Made by a program: the position numbers and the translations under genes. From Amnibacterium setariae (GTDB lineage Bacteria > Actinomycetota > Actinomycetes > Actinomycetales > Microbacteriaceae), in the NCBI RefSeq assembly GCF_003581425.1, contig NZ_QXTG01000003.1, positions 62,293 through 126,292 of the forward strand: DNA of 64,000 bases. The letters are read 5' to 3'. The notes under the pieces were generated by a model. That model was not told where the DNA came from and made no database searches. It saw only the letters and a list, made by a program, of their open reading frames with translations. Of the stretch, positions 28,485 to 36,899 are shown piece by piece. Numbering within the stretch: the stretch's first letter is position 1; each line of letters opens with the position of its first letter.

Positions 28485-30344
28485 GTGAGCATGAGGGCGG
28501 TCCGAGCATCCCGGCAGGACGCCGACGCCCTCCGCGCGGAGAACGAGAAGGCGCCGCGCATCCCTGACTTCGGCCGGCGGATCCGCGACCTGTTCCAGCC
28601 CTACCGGCGGCCGCTGGCGCTCACCATCGTGCTGGTCCTGATCACCGCGGGCCTCACGGTGCTGCCGCCGCTGCTCACCGAGCAGGCGTTCGACCAGGGC
28701 CTGTTCCCGCGCGGGGGCCCGAACCTGGAGCGCCTCGCCGAGATCGTCGGCGCGATGGTGCTCGTCTGGCTCGTCTCGCAGCTGCTCGGCGTCTGGCAGA
28801 CCTACCTGACCGCGACGATCGGGAACGGCGTGACCGCCTCCCTCCGCGAGCGCCTCTTCTCGCGCCTGCAGCAGATGGAGCTCGGCTTCTTCACCCGCAC
28901 GCGCACCGGTGTGATCCAGTCTCGGCTCGCGAACGACGTCGGCGGCGTTGCGAACGTGCTGTCGAACACCGTGTCCTCGGTGGTCGGCAACACGGTCACG
29001 GTCATCGCGGCCTTCGTCGCGATGTTCCTGCTGAGCTGGCAGCTCGCCCTCGTCGCGATCGTGCTGCTGCCCCTGTTGGCGGTGGTGCAGCGCAGCGTCG
29101 GTCAGCGCCGCGCGCGCATCGCGACGCAGACGCAGGAGTCGCTCTCCGAGCTGTCCGCCATCACGCAGGAGGCGCTGAGCGTCTCCGGCATCCTGCTCGC
29201 GAAGGCCTTCACCCGGCAGCGGCACGAGACCGACCGGTACACGGCCGAGAGCACGCGCCAGCTGAAGCTGCAGATCCGGCAGGAGATGACCGGGCAAGGC
29301 TTCTTCGCGACGGTGCAGGTCTTCCTCCTCATCGTGCCCGCGCTCGTCTACCTGGTCTCCGGCCTGCTGCTGGCGAACGGCGGCGACATCACCGCCGGCA
29401 CGATCGTCGCCTTCACCACCGTGCAGGCGCGGCTGACGTGGCCGCTGATGGGCCTGCTCCGCGTCGCGCTCGACCTGCAGACGTCCTCGGCGCTGTTCGC
29501 GCGGATCTTCGAGTACCTCGACCTCCGCCCCGCGATCACGGACCGCGCCGACGCGCGCCCCGTGCCGCGCGACGCCCGCCTCGGCTCCGTCGAGTTCGAC
29601 CACGTCGGCTTCGCCTACCCGGGCGGCCCGGGTCAGGAGCCGGTGCGGATCCTCGAGGACGTGACATTCACCGTCGAGCCCGGCGCCTCCGTCGCGCTCG
29701 TCGGCCCGTCCGGTGCGGGTAAGACGACCATCGGGTACCTCGTGCCGCGGCTGTGGGATGCGACCTCCGGCTCGGTGCGTTTCGCCGGCGTGGACGTGAA
29801 GGACCTGCAGCAGGAGTCGCTGCTCGGCTCGATCGGCATCGTGAGCCAGGAGACCTACCTCTTCCACGCGACGATCCGCGACAACCTCAAGTACGCGAAG
29901 CCCGACGCGACCGACGAGGAGATCCGGGCCGCCGCGGCGGCCGCGAACCTGCACGACACGATCGAGCGGTTCCCCGACGGCTACGACACGGTGGTGGGGG
30001 AGCGCGGGTACCGCCTGTCCGGCGGGGAGAAGCAGCGCATCGCGATCGCCCGTGTGCTGCTGAAGAACCCGCCCGTCGTCGTGCTCGACGAGGCGACGAG
30101 CGCGCTCGACTCCGTGTCCGAGCGGGTGGTGCAGGAGGCCCTCGACACCGCGGCAGCGGGCAGGACCACGATCGCGATCGCGCACCGGCTCTCGACGATC
30201 GTCGACGCGGACGAGATCCTCGTCGTCGACGCGGGCCGCATCGTCGAGCGCGGCACGCACCACGAGCTCGTCCGCCTCGGCGGCCTCTACGCCCGGCTCG
30301 CGGCCGAGCAGGAGGCGGAGGACGCGGAGATCCAGCCCGCCTGA
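28485..30344 (+). CDS. ABC exporter, fused permease-ATPase
   Basis: The 619-residue half-transporter has an N-terminal cytoplasmic part, a six-segment membrane domain (about 40-330) and an ATPase domain with Walker A GPSGAGKTT, signature LSGGEKQR, Walker B VVLDEATSALD and the switch IAHRLST. It resembles MsbA/LmrA-type multidrug or lipid exporters that act as homodimers. TACCCT lies 6 nt before GTG 28485, fitting a leaderless transcript; ATG 28491 is an alternative start. Substrate unknown. Confidence 0.92.
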   Translation: MSMRAVRASRQDADALRAENEKAPRIPDFGRRIRDLFQPYRRPLALTIVLVLITAGLTVLPPLLTEQAFDQGLFPRGGPNLERLAEIVGAMVLVWLVSQLLGVWQTYLTATIGNGVTASLRERLFSRLQQMELGFFTRTRTGVIQSRLANDVGGVANVLSNTVSSVVGNTVTVIAAFVAMFLLSWQLALVAIVLLPLLAVVQRSVGQRRARIATQTQESLSELSAITQEALSVSGILLAKAFTRQRHETDRYTAESTRQLKLQIRQEMTGQGFFATVQVFLLIVPALVYLVSGLLLANGGDITAGTIVAFTTVQARLTWPLMGLLRVALDLQTSSALFARIFEYLDLRPAITDRADARPVPRDARLGSVEFDHVGFAYPGGPGQEPVRILEDVTFTVEPGASVALVGPSGAGKTTIGYLVPRLWDATSGSVRFAGVDVKDLQQESLLGSIGIVSQETYLFHATIRDNLKYAKPDATDEEIRAAAAAANLHDTIERFPDGYDTVVGERGYRLSGGEKQRIAIARVLLKNPPVVVLDEATSALDSVSERVVQEALDTAAAGRTTIAIAHRLSTIVDADEILVVDAGRIVERGTHHELVRLGGLYARLAAEQEAEDAEIQPA

Positions 30345-30418
30345 TGCGACGTTTCCCCGCCCGCTCGACGCCTCGTGCCGGGCTCGTCGACCCGGCGCCA
30401 CCCCGCACCCACCCCGTC

Positions 30419-30451
30419 GGTCGAGGTGCGCGCGCAGCGAGCCTCGAGACC
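30419..30451. repeat. Dispersed 33-bp repeat, copy 2
   Basis: It differs from copy 1 (3341-3373) by one base (cgcgcgcagc in place of cgagcgcagc) and has the same orientation. Confidence 0.8.
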
Positions 30452-30464
30452 ACTGCCTCGAACC

Positions 30465-30517
30465 TGCTCCGGATTCGTGCCGCTCTGAGGTCCTCGAAGC
30501 GGCAGGAATCCGGAGCA
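30465..30517. repeat. Inverted repeat with 20-nt arms
   Basis: Arms at 30465-30484 and 30498-30517 (tgctccggatt... and its complement) match at all but one position around a 13-nt loop. It follows the ABC exporter by 120 bp and may be its terminator or a MITE-like remnant. Confidence 0.7.
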
Positions 30518-30876
30518 AGTCGGTCCGTTTCGACCGCACTCGTCCGCTTTCCCCGCACGAGGACACGCCGTCCCGCTGAGCGGAAAAGTTCTGGCCGAGA
30601 ACGGGATGCCGTGTCGGTGCCGCGTGCTCGGATGGGTATGAACCGGGGTGCGACGCCGTCCACATCGATCCAGCGGGATACGGCTCGACGTCGATCGAGA
30701 ACGGGATACTGCTCTGCTGGCGATGACATCGACTCCACGACGAGCACGGATGGCAGGTCGCGCGGGAGGACGGGAGATGGTGGTGGACCCCACCACCGCA
30801 TGTCGATCTCAGGGGTAGGCGTCGGCCGGGCGGTCCGGTGCCGCCGGTGAACCTGTCCGCCTGACCAGTGCGGGGT

Positions 30877-30909
30877 GGTCTCGAGGCTCGCTGCGCTCGC
30901 ACCTCGACC
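30877..30909. repeat. Dispersed 33-bp repeat, copy 3 (inverted)
   Basis: It is the exact reverse complement of copy 1. Together with copy 2 it bounds a segment of about 490 bp in inverted orientation. Confidence 0.8.
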
Positions 30910-31151
30910 AACGGGGGAGGGCGGCCTCGAGGCGCGCTGCTCTCCTACCTCGGGCGGCGGAACCCGGTGGTTGAGCCGGGCGCTCCGCGCCCGTGCCGAA
31001 AGCACCTCGCGGGCGGAGAGGCCTCGACCGACGGACGCGCGGAGGTGCGACCCCACGTCGTGGTGCGTTCTCAACGGTTTCTTGCGGTGTCGTCGAGCGC
31101 TCATCGAGGCGTCATAGGAAGCCGAAAGGGGTGGCGCCGAACCTCCTCCGC

Positions 31152-32402
31152 ATGCCTGAACGCGAACCGGACCTCGACGTGGAGCTCGTCGTGCCCGTCC
31201 ACAACGAGGCGCACGTGCTCCAGGAGAGCGTGTGGCGCCTTCACGCCTACCTCACCGAGCACCTGCCCGTCTCCTGGCGCATCACGATCGTCGACAACGC
31301 GAGCACCGACGCGACCTCCGAGGTCGCGGAGGGGCTGGCGGAGAGCCTCCCCGACGTGGTCGCCACGCACCTCGAGCAGAAGGGCCGGGGCCTCGCGCTC
31401 CGCACGACGTGGGGCGCGTCGGAGGCCCGCGTGCTCGCCTACCTCGACGTCGACCTCTCGACCGACCTCGCCGGGCTGTCGCCGCTGATCGCGCCGCTGC
31501 TCTCCGGCCACTCGGACGTGGCGATCGGGACCCGCCTCAGCCGAAGCAGCCGCGTGGTCCGCGGCACGAAGCGCGAGCTCATCTCCCGCTCCTACAACGG
31601 CCTCGTGCGGACCGTGCTGTCCGCCTCCTTCTCCGACGCCCAGTGCGGGTTCAAGGCCATCACGAAGCCCGCGGCCGACCGGCTGCTGCCCCTCGTCCGC
31701 GACGACTCCTGGTTCTTCGACACCGAGCTGCTCGTGCTCGCCGAACGGAGCGGCCTGCGCATCCACGAGGTGCCCGTCGACTGGCAGGACGACCCCGACA
31801 GCCGCGTCGACATCGTCCGCACGGCCAAGGACGACCTGATGGGCATGGCCCGCCTGTTCGCCGACCTGACCCGCCACCGCATCCCGGTCGAGGCGATCGC
31901 GGAGGAGCTGGGCCGGCGCCCGCTCGCGCCGGCCGCGCGGCCCAGCTTCGGCAGCCAGGTGATCCGCTTCTGCGCCGTCGGCGGGGCGTCCACGCTCGCC
32001 TACGCGCTGCTCTACCTGCTGCTGCGGCCGCTGTTCGGCGGGCAGGCGGCCAACTTCCTCGCCCTCCTCGCCACCGCGATCGGCAACACCTGGGCGAACC
32101 GCTGGTTCACGTTCGGCGTCACGGACCGGCTCGGCGTCGTGCGCCACCAGCTGCAGGGCCTCGTGGTCTTCGGGATCGCCTGGTGCATCACGTCGGGATC
32201 GCTGCTCGCGCTGCACTCGACCACCCCGCACGCGTCCCCGCTCGCCGAGATCCTCGTGCTCACCGGCGCGAACCTCGTCGCGACCGTCGTTCGCTTCGTC
32301 CTCCTCCGCGGCTGGGTGTTCCGCTCCCGCCGCGTCGCCCCCGAGACCCCGGCCCGCCGCGGCGCGCCGGAACCGACCACCACGAAGGAGCTCGTCCAGT
32401 GA
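31152..32402 (+). CDS. Glycosyltransferase family 2 with C-terminal GtrA domain
   Basis: The 416-residue protein joins a GT-A glycosyltransferase (about 1-240; VELVVPVHNEAHVL, IVDNASTDAT, YLDVDLSTDL as the DXD region, DAQCGFKAI) to a four-segment GtrA-like membrane domain (about 275-395). This is the layout of polyprenyl-phosphate mannose or glucose synthases that also flip the product. ATG 31152 is preferred; GTG 31131 would add seven residues. The next gene overlaps by GTGA and probably uses the lipid-linked sugar. Confidence 0.88.
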   Translation: MPEREPDLDVELVVPVHNEAHVLQESVWRLHAYLTEHLPVSWRITIVDNASTDATSEVAEGLAESLPDVVATHLEQKGRGLALRTTWGASEARVLAYLDVDLSTDLAGLSPLIAPLLSGHSDVAIGTRLSRSSRVVRGTKRELISRSYNGLVRTVLSASFSDAQCGFKAITKPAADRLLPLVRDDSWFFDTELLVLAERSGLRIHEVPVDWQDDPDSRVDIVRTAKDDLMGMARLFADLTRHRIPVEAIAEELGRRPLAPAARPSFGSQVIRFCAVGGASTLAYALLYLLLRPLFGGQAANFLALLATAIGNTWANRWFTFGVTDRLGVVRHQLQGLVVFGIAWCITSGSLLALHSTTPHASPLAEILVLTGANLVATVVRFVLLRGWVFRSRRVAPETPARRGAPEPTTTKELVQ

Positions 32403-34465
32403 CCTCGACCGCCAGCACGCCGCCCGCGACCGCGCGCGCCGTCCGATCGCCGCGCAGCGCCCGCGCCCGCGCGCTCCTGCTCGCCCTGTGGCGCGGCCGC
32501 GCGGCCGACGCCGCGTGGGTGCGGCCCGCCTTCCTCGGGCTGCTCGCGCTGACCGCCGTGCTCTACGTCTGGAACCTGTCGGCGAACGGCTGGGCCAACG
32601 CGTTCTACTCGGCGGCGGTGCAGGCCGGCGCCTCGAACTGGGAGGCGTTCCTCTACGGCTCCTCCGACGCCGGCAACTCGATCACCGTCGACAAGCCGCC
32701 CGCCTCCCTGTGGGTGATGGCGCTGTCGGTGCGGCTCTTCGGGCTCTCGTCGTTCAGCATCCTGCTGCCCGAGGCGATCATGGGCGTGCTGACCGTCGCG
32801 CTCGTCTGTGCGATCGTCCGGCGCCACCTCTCGCCGCAGGCCGGCCTGATCGCCGGAGCCGTCACCGCGCTCACCCCGGTCGCGACGCTGATGTTCCGGT
32901 TCAACAACCCGGACGCGCTGCTCGTGCTGCTCGTCACCCTCGCGACGTACCTGACGATGCGCGGGATCGAGGACGGGCGCGTGCGCTGGGTGCTGTGGGC
33001 GGGCGTCGCGATCGGCTTCGCGTTCCTGACGAAGCAGCTGCAGGCGTTCCTGATCCTGCCGGTCCTCGTCGGCGTGTACCTCTACGCCTCCCCGCGCCGC
33101 CTCGGCACCCGCTTCGCGCACCTGTTCGGTGCGCTCGGCGTGCTCGTCGTCTCCGCCGGCTGGTGGGTCGCGGTCGTGACCCTGGTGCCCGCGGGCACGC
33201 GGCCGTACATCGGCGGGTCGCAGGACGACAGTTTCCTGGAGCTCACCTTCGGCTACAACGGCCTCGGCCGGCTGACCGGGAACGAGACCGGTTCGGTCAC
33301 GGGCGGCGGCGGCAACGCCGGCGGCGGCATGTGGGGCGAGACCGGCATCGGCCGGCTGTTCTCCGGCGAGTTCGGCACGCAGATCGCGTGGCTGCTGCCC
33401 GCCGCGCTCGCCCTCCTCGTCGTCGGCGTCGTGGTGCTGTGGCGCCGCCCCCGGGTCGACGGGGCGCGCGTCGCGGTCCTGCTGCTCGGCGGCACGCTCG
33501 TGGTCACCGGCCTCGCCTTCAGCTTCGGCGCCGGCATCATCCACCCCTACTACTCGGTCGCCCTCGCGCCGGCCATCGGCGGCCTCGTCGGCGCCGGCGG
33601 GTGGCTGCTCTGGCAGCGCCGCGGCGCCCTCTGGGCGCGGATCATCGCCGCGGTCGTCGTGCTCGGCACGACCTGGTGGTCGGTCGTGCTCATGGCGCAG
33701 GCGTCGAGCTTCCTGCCGTGGCTCCGCGTCGTCGTGGTCATGGCGGGCGTGCTCGCCGCCGTGGCGCTGATCGCGCTGCCCGTCCTCCGTGCCTTCACCC
33801 CGATCGCGGTCGCGGCCGCGCTCGTCGCGGCGCTCGCCGCGCCCCTCGCCTGGTCGGTGAACACGACCCTCACCGCGCACACCGGCTCGCTGCCGACCGC
33901 GGGCCCGGCGGTCGCGGCCGGCTTCGGCGGTCGCGGCGGGTTCGGCGGCGGCATGCGGCAGGGCTTCGGCCAGGGCACGTTCCGCGGGTTCGGCGGCCAG
34001 GGCGCGCAGGGCTTCCAGCCCCCGCAAGGCGGCTTCGGCGCCACGACCCAGGGCTTCGCCGGCGGCATGCGCGGGGGCGCCGGCGGGCTGCTCGGGGGCG
34101 ACACCACGGTCGCGTCGGCGCTCGTCCGGGCGCTGCAGTCGAACGCCTCCGACTACACCTGGGCGGCGGCCGCGGTCGGGTCGCAGAACGCCGCGAGCTA
34201 CCAGCTCGCGTCCGGCGAGGCCGTGATGCCGCTCGGCGGCTTCAACGGCAGCGACCCGTCGCCGACCCTCGCCGAGTTCGAGCAGTACGTGGTGGACGGG
34301 AAGGTGCACTGGTTCATCGGCGGCGGCGGCATCGGGCGGTCGAACGGCGGCTCCAGCGCGTCCTCCGAGATCGCCGCGTGGGTCGAGGCGAACTTCACCT
34401 CGACGACGATCGGCGGCGTGACGGTCTACGACCTGACCTCCGGCTCGGCGGTCGCCGGGGCCTGA
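32399..34465 (+). CDS. ArnT/GT39-like membrane glycosyltransferase
   Basis: This 688-residue polytopic protein has a PMT/ArnT-type N-terminal core, with FYSAAVQAGASNWEAFLYGSSDAGNSITVDKPPASLWVM split between a catalytic Asp region and first loops. About 11-12 membrane segments follow, then a Gly-rich linker (about 500-560, FGGRGGFGGGMRQ type) and an external C-terminal domain. Members transfer sugars from polyprenyl phosphates to cell-surface acceptors. It is translationally coupled to the GT2-GtrA gene that would supply its donor. Confidence 0.88.
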   Translation: MTSTASTPPATARAVRSPRSARARALLLALWRGRAADAAWVRPAFLGLLALTAVLYVWNLSANGWANAFYSAAVQAGASNWEAFLYGSSDAGNSITVDKPPASLWVMALSVRLFGLSSFSILLPEAIMGVLTVALVCAIVRRHLSPQAGLIAGAVTALTPVATLMFRFNNPDALLVLLVTLATYLTMRGIEDGRVRWVLWAGVAIGFAFLTKQLQAFLILPVLVGVYLYASPRRLGTRFAHLFGALGVLVVSAGWWVAVVTLVPAGTRPYIGGSQDDSFLELTFGYNGLGRLTGNETGSVTGGGGNAGGGMWGETGIGRLFSGEFGTQIAWLLPAALALLVVGVVVLWRRPRVDGARVAVLLLGGTLVVTGLAFSFGAGIIHPYYSVALAPAIGGLVGAGGWLLWQRRGALWARIIAAVVVLGTTWWSVVLMAQASSFLPWLRVVVVMAGVLAAVALIALPVLRAFTPIAVAAALVAALAAPLAWSVNTTLTAHTGSLPTAGPAVAAGFGGRGGFGGGMRQGFGQGTFRGFGGQGAQGFQPPQGGFGATTQGFAGGMRGGAGGLLGGDTTVASALVRALQSNASDYTWAAAAVGSQNAASYQLASGEAVMPLGGFNGSDPSPTLAEFEQYVVDGKVHWFIGGGGIGRSNGGSSASSEIAAWVEANFTSTTIGGVTVYDLTSGSAVAGA

Positions 34466-34474
34466 CCCGGCAGC

Positions 34475-34545
34475 ACGGCGGAGATCGCGCCGCTCGACCC
34501 GGATCCGCTGCGGATCCGATCGTCGAGCGGAGCGATCTCCGTCGT
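34475..34545. terminator. Long nested hairpin after the glycosyltransferase operon
   Basis: Arms at 34475-34498 and 34522-34545 match at 22 of 24 positions, and the loop holds a second palindrome (ggatccg...cggatcc). It lies 10 bp after the stop and before the next promoter, so it is a likely terminator. Confidence 0.75.
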
Positions 34546-34585
34546 CCTGCACCGTGCGGGAGGGGAACCGCTACGGTTCCCTTCC

Positions 34586-35854
34586 ATGCGCATCCTCATC
34601 GTCGGGGCCGGGGGAGTGGGCGACGCGATCGCGAAGATCGCCGCGACCCGGTCGTTCTACGAGGCGGTGGTCGTGAGCGACTACGACGTCTCCCGCGCGG
34701 AGCGGACCGTCGCCTGGATCGCCGAGCGGCACGGCGCCGAGGTGGCATCGCGGTTCGCGACGACTCGGATCGACGCGTCCGACCCGGACGCGGTCGCGGC
34801 GGTCGCCCGCGCGAACCGCATCACCCACGTGATGAACGCGGTCGAGCCGAAGTTCGTCCCGTCGGTCTTCGCCGGGGCGATCGCCGCGGAGGCGGACTAC
34901 CTCGACATGGCGATGAGCCTGTCCGAGCCCCACCCGACCGACCCCTTCTCCACCACGGGCGTCAAGCTCGGGGACGACCAGTTCGCGCAGGCGGGGGACT
35001 GGGAGTCGCAGGGGCGGCTCGCGCTCGTCGGCATGGGCGTCGAGCCGGGCCTCAGCGACGTCTTCGCCCGGTACGCCGTGGACCACCTCTTCTCGTCCGT
35101 CGACGAGCTCGGCGTGCGCGACGGCGCGAACCTCGTGGTGCGCGACGACGAGGGGAACGAGATCTTCGCCCCCTCCTTCAGCATCTGGACCACGCTCGAG
35201 GAGTGCCTCAACCCGCCCGTGATCTGGGAGCGGGACAGCGGCTGGACGACGACGGCGCCGTTCAGCGAGCCGGAGGTGTTCGACTTCCCCGAGGGCATCG
35301 GCCCGGTCGAGTGCGTGAACGTCGAGCACGAGGAGGTGCTCCTCATGCCGCGCTGGCTCGACGCGAAGCGCGTCACCTTCAAGTACGGCCTGGGCGCCGA
35401 GTTCATCGGCGTCCTGCGGACCCTGCGCGACCTGGGCCTCGCCTCCACCGTGCCGATCCGGGTGCGCAGCGCGGGCGGCCCGGTCGAGGTCGCGCCCCGC
35501 GACGTGGTCGCCGCGGCGCTGCCGGACCCCGCGACCCTCGGGCCGCGGATGGAGGGCAAGACGTGCGCGGGCACCTACGTCACCGGCACCGGCAAGGACG
35601 GCGAGCCGCGAGCCGTGTACCTGTACCACGTGTCGGACAACGCGGAAACGATGCGCGACTACGAGAGCCAGTGCGTGGTGTGGCAGACGGCCCTCAACCC
35701 CGTGATCGCCCTCGAGCTGCTCGCCCGCGGCGAGTGGAGCGGGACCGGCGTGCTCGGGCCGGAGGCGTTCGACGCGAAGCCCTACCTGGACCTGATGGCG
35801 GCTCCGGTCGCCGAGGGCGGCTACGGGCAGCCGTGGGGGCTGTCCGAGCGCTGA
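34586..35854 (+). CDS. Saccharopine dehydrogenase-family oxidoreductase
   Basis: The 422-residue protein begins with a Rossmann loop (MRILIVGAGGVGDAIAKIA) and has VMNAVEPKFVPSVFAGAIAA and VGMGVEPGLSDVFARYA, which are typical of Lys9/carboxynorspermidine-dehydrogenase-like enzymes. Family members act on saccharopine, carboxynorspermidine or related amine-acid adducts. TACGGT lies 8 nt before ATG 34586 and no ribosome site is visible, so it may be leaderless. Substrate not assignable. Confidence 0.85.
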   Translation: MRILIVGAGGVGDAIAKIAATRSFYEAVVVSDYDVSRAERTVAWIAERHGAEVASRFATTRIDASDPDAVAAVARANRITHVMNAVEPKFVPSVFAGAIAAEADYLDMAMSLSEPHPTDPFSTTGVKLGDDQFAQAGDWESQGRLALVGMGVEPGLSDVFARYAVDHLFSSVDELGVRDGANLVVRDDEGNEIFAPSFSIWTTLEECLNPPVIWERDSGWTTTAPFSEPEVFDFPEGIGPVECVNVEHEEVLLMPRWLDAKRVTFKYGLGAEFIGVLRTLRDLGLASTVPIRVRSAGGPVEVAPRDVVAAALPDPATLGPRMEGKTCAGTYVTGTGKDGEPRAVYLYHVSDNAETMRDYESQCVVWQTALNPVIALELLARGEWSGTGVLGPEAFDAKPYLDLMAAPVAEGGYGQPWGLSER

Positions 35855-35858
35855 CGCG

Positions 35859-36473
35859 TCAGAGCGCGCCGGCGGTCAGGGCGGCGAAGGCGAGGCAGAG
35901 CAGGAACGCGATCACCACGAGCAGGAACGTCGCCGACCAGCGGTGCCGCTCCGCCCAGTTGAGCTGCTGCCGCGCCGTGCGCCGGATCTCCGCCAGGTGC
36001 ACGGGCTGGCTCTGCGAGTCGAGCGGCACGTCGAAGTGGTGCGCGACCCGGAGCAGCTGCTCGTCGGTCCACCAGCGGTCGTTCATCCGGTAGACGGTGC
36101 GGTCGGTCGCGTCGAGCAGGAACAGGTGCCGGTTCGTGGTGACGCCGTCGCCGTTGTAGATCGTGCGGATCACCGCTCGGCGCACGGCCGACCGCGGCAC
36201 GCGGAGGGGGCCGATGCGCTGCTTCCAGTGCGTCGTGATGCCGTCGGCCTCGAGCGTCGTCCGGATCCGCAGCGCCGGCAGGATCACGAAGCCCGCGACG
36301 ACCAGGGCGGCGAGCGCGACGACGCCGGCCACGACGGGGCGGCCCTCGCCGATCGCCAGCACGACCGCCACGGCGGCGCCGGGGACGACGAGCGCGATGT
36401 TGCCGGCCGCCGTCGTGCGCCAGGCGAGGTGCCGGAGCGGGCGCAGGGTCCGATCCGCGGTGGCCGTCGTCAT
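35859..36473 (-). CDS. PH-like domain membrane protein, unknown function
   Basis: The 204-residue protein has two N-terminal membrane segments (about 20-40 and 45-65), a cytoplasmic beta-rich region resembling bacterial PH domains (TTLEADGITTHWKQRIGPLRVPRSAV), and a C-terminal membrane segment. ATG 36473 is 7 nt after TACGGT and fits a leaderless start; GTG 36482 overlaps that box and is rejected. It is convergent with the preceding dehydrogenase gene. Confidence 0.7.
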   Translation of the reverse strand: MTTATADRTLRPLRHLAWRTTAAGNIALVVPGAAVAVVLAIGEGRPVVAGVVALAALVVAGFVILPALRIRTTLEADGITTHWKQRIGPLRVPRSAVRRAVIRTIYNGDGVTTNRHLFLLDATDRTVYRMNDRWWTDEQLLRVAHHFDVPLDSQSQPVHLAEIRRTARQQLNWAERHRWSATFLLVVIAFLLCLAFAALTAGAL

Positions 36474-36566
36474 GCCCAGCACCGTACGGGGACGACGCGG
36501 CGGCGAGCAGTCCCCAGACGGCGGGGCGGCCGAGCGCAGCCGGGCCGAACGGCTCCGGAACGAAGA

Positions 36567-36658
36567 AGGACCCCCCGCGCACCCGCCAGAGCCCGGTTGC
36601 CCTTGCTGCGTCTCCGCCCTGGGGGAGTTGGCCTGGATGGCGCCACGCGGGGAGCCGT
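36567..36658 (-). ncRNA. ffs: Signal recognition particle RNA, small bacterial type
   Basis: Read on the minus strand the sequence has the conserved SRP core: CCAACTCCCCCAGGGCGG, then AGACGCAGCAAGGGCAACCG and GGGCTCTGGCGGGTGCGCGGGG. The 5' and 3' ends pair (GGCTCCCCGCG with CGCGGGGGGTCC) into one long hairpin of about 90 nt. Helix 8 is closed by a GAGA loop, where many bacteria have GGAA. With Ffh it targets membrane proteins. Ends are estimated from the pairing. Confidence 0.85.
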
Positions 36659-36735
36659 CTCGAAGTGTACGCGACGGCGGAGCGGTCCGTCGTGCCGGTA
36701 GGATGCTCCGCGGCTCCGTGCTCCGGCACGGCTCA

Positions 36736-36820
36736 GGAGGATTCGCCTAGTGGCCTATGGCGCACGCTTGGAAAGCGTGTTGGTGTAACAGCCTCGGGGG
36801 TTCGAATCCCCCATCCTCCG
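36736..36820 (+). tRNA. serT-like: tRNA-Ser (anticodon GGA)
   Basis: This 85-nt class II tRNA has a GGAGGAT/ATCCTCC acceptor stem, an anticodon loop CTTGGAAAG with GGA, a variable arm around ttggtgtaacagcc and a T-arm with gggggttcgaatccccc. Discriminator G is followed by CA. Its 3' end is the attachment site of the element that follows, and remains intact after integration because the element restores the sequence. Confidence 0.95.
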
Positions 36821-36821
36821 C
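36800..36821 (+). repeat. attL core
   Basis: The 22 bp covering the 3' side of the tRNA-Ser T-arm and acceptor stem plus one base is identical to 51167-51188. Confidence 0.9.
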
Positions 36822-36833
36822 AGTAGGCGTTCC

Positions 36834-36867
36834 GCCCCTGACCAAGACTTCTGTCCAGGTCAGGGGC
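36834..36867. terminator. Hairpin just inside attL
   Basis: Perfect 10-nt arms gcccctgacc (36834-36843) and ggtcaggggc (36858-36867) surround a 14-nt loop. It lies between the tRNA and the integrase stop and can end transcription from both sides. Confidence 0.75.
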
Positions 36868-36899
36868 TTCGTCGTTCCAGCCGTGTGCTGACCCATGTG

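Larger units (their letters stand above)
30345..31151. other. Repeat-rich intergenic region without a credible gene
   Basis: No frame in this 0.8 kb shows a recognisable protein; the open frames present are GC-rich noise. It holds two copies of the dispersed 33-bp repeat in opposite orientation, a degenerate third at about 30930-30951, and an unrelated hairpin at 30465-30517. AT content rises locally around 30530-30800. The last 50 bp is the upstream region of the glycosyltransferase gene. Confidence 0.7.

Noticed and set aside
30345-31151. Hypothetical genes in the intergenic region
   Set aside because: Frames there have random Arg/Pro/Ser composition, overlap inverted repeats and lack ribosome sites or -10 boxes.
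36474-36482. GTG 36482 as start of the PH-like membrane protein
   Set aside because: It overlaps the TACGGT box. ATG 36473 gives the regular 7-nt spacing and a better N-terminus.
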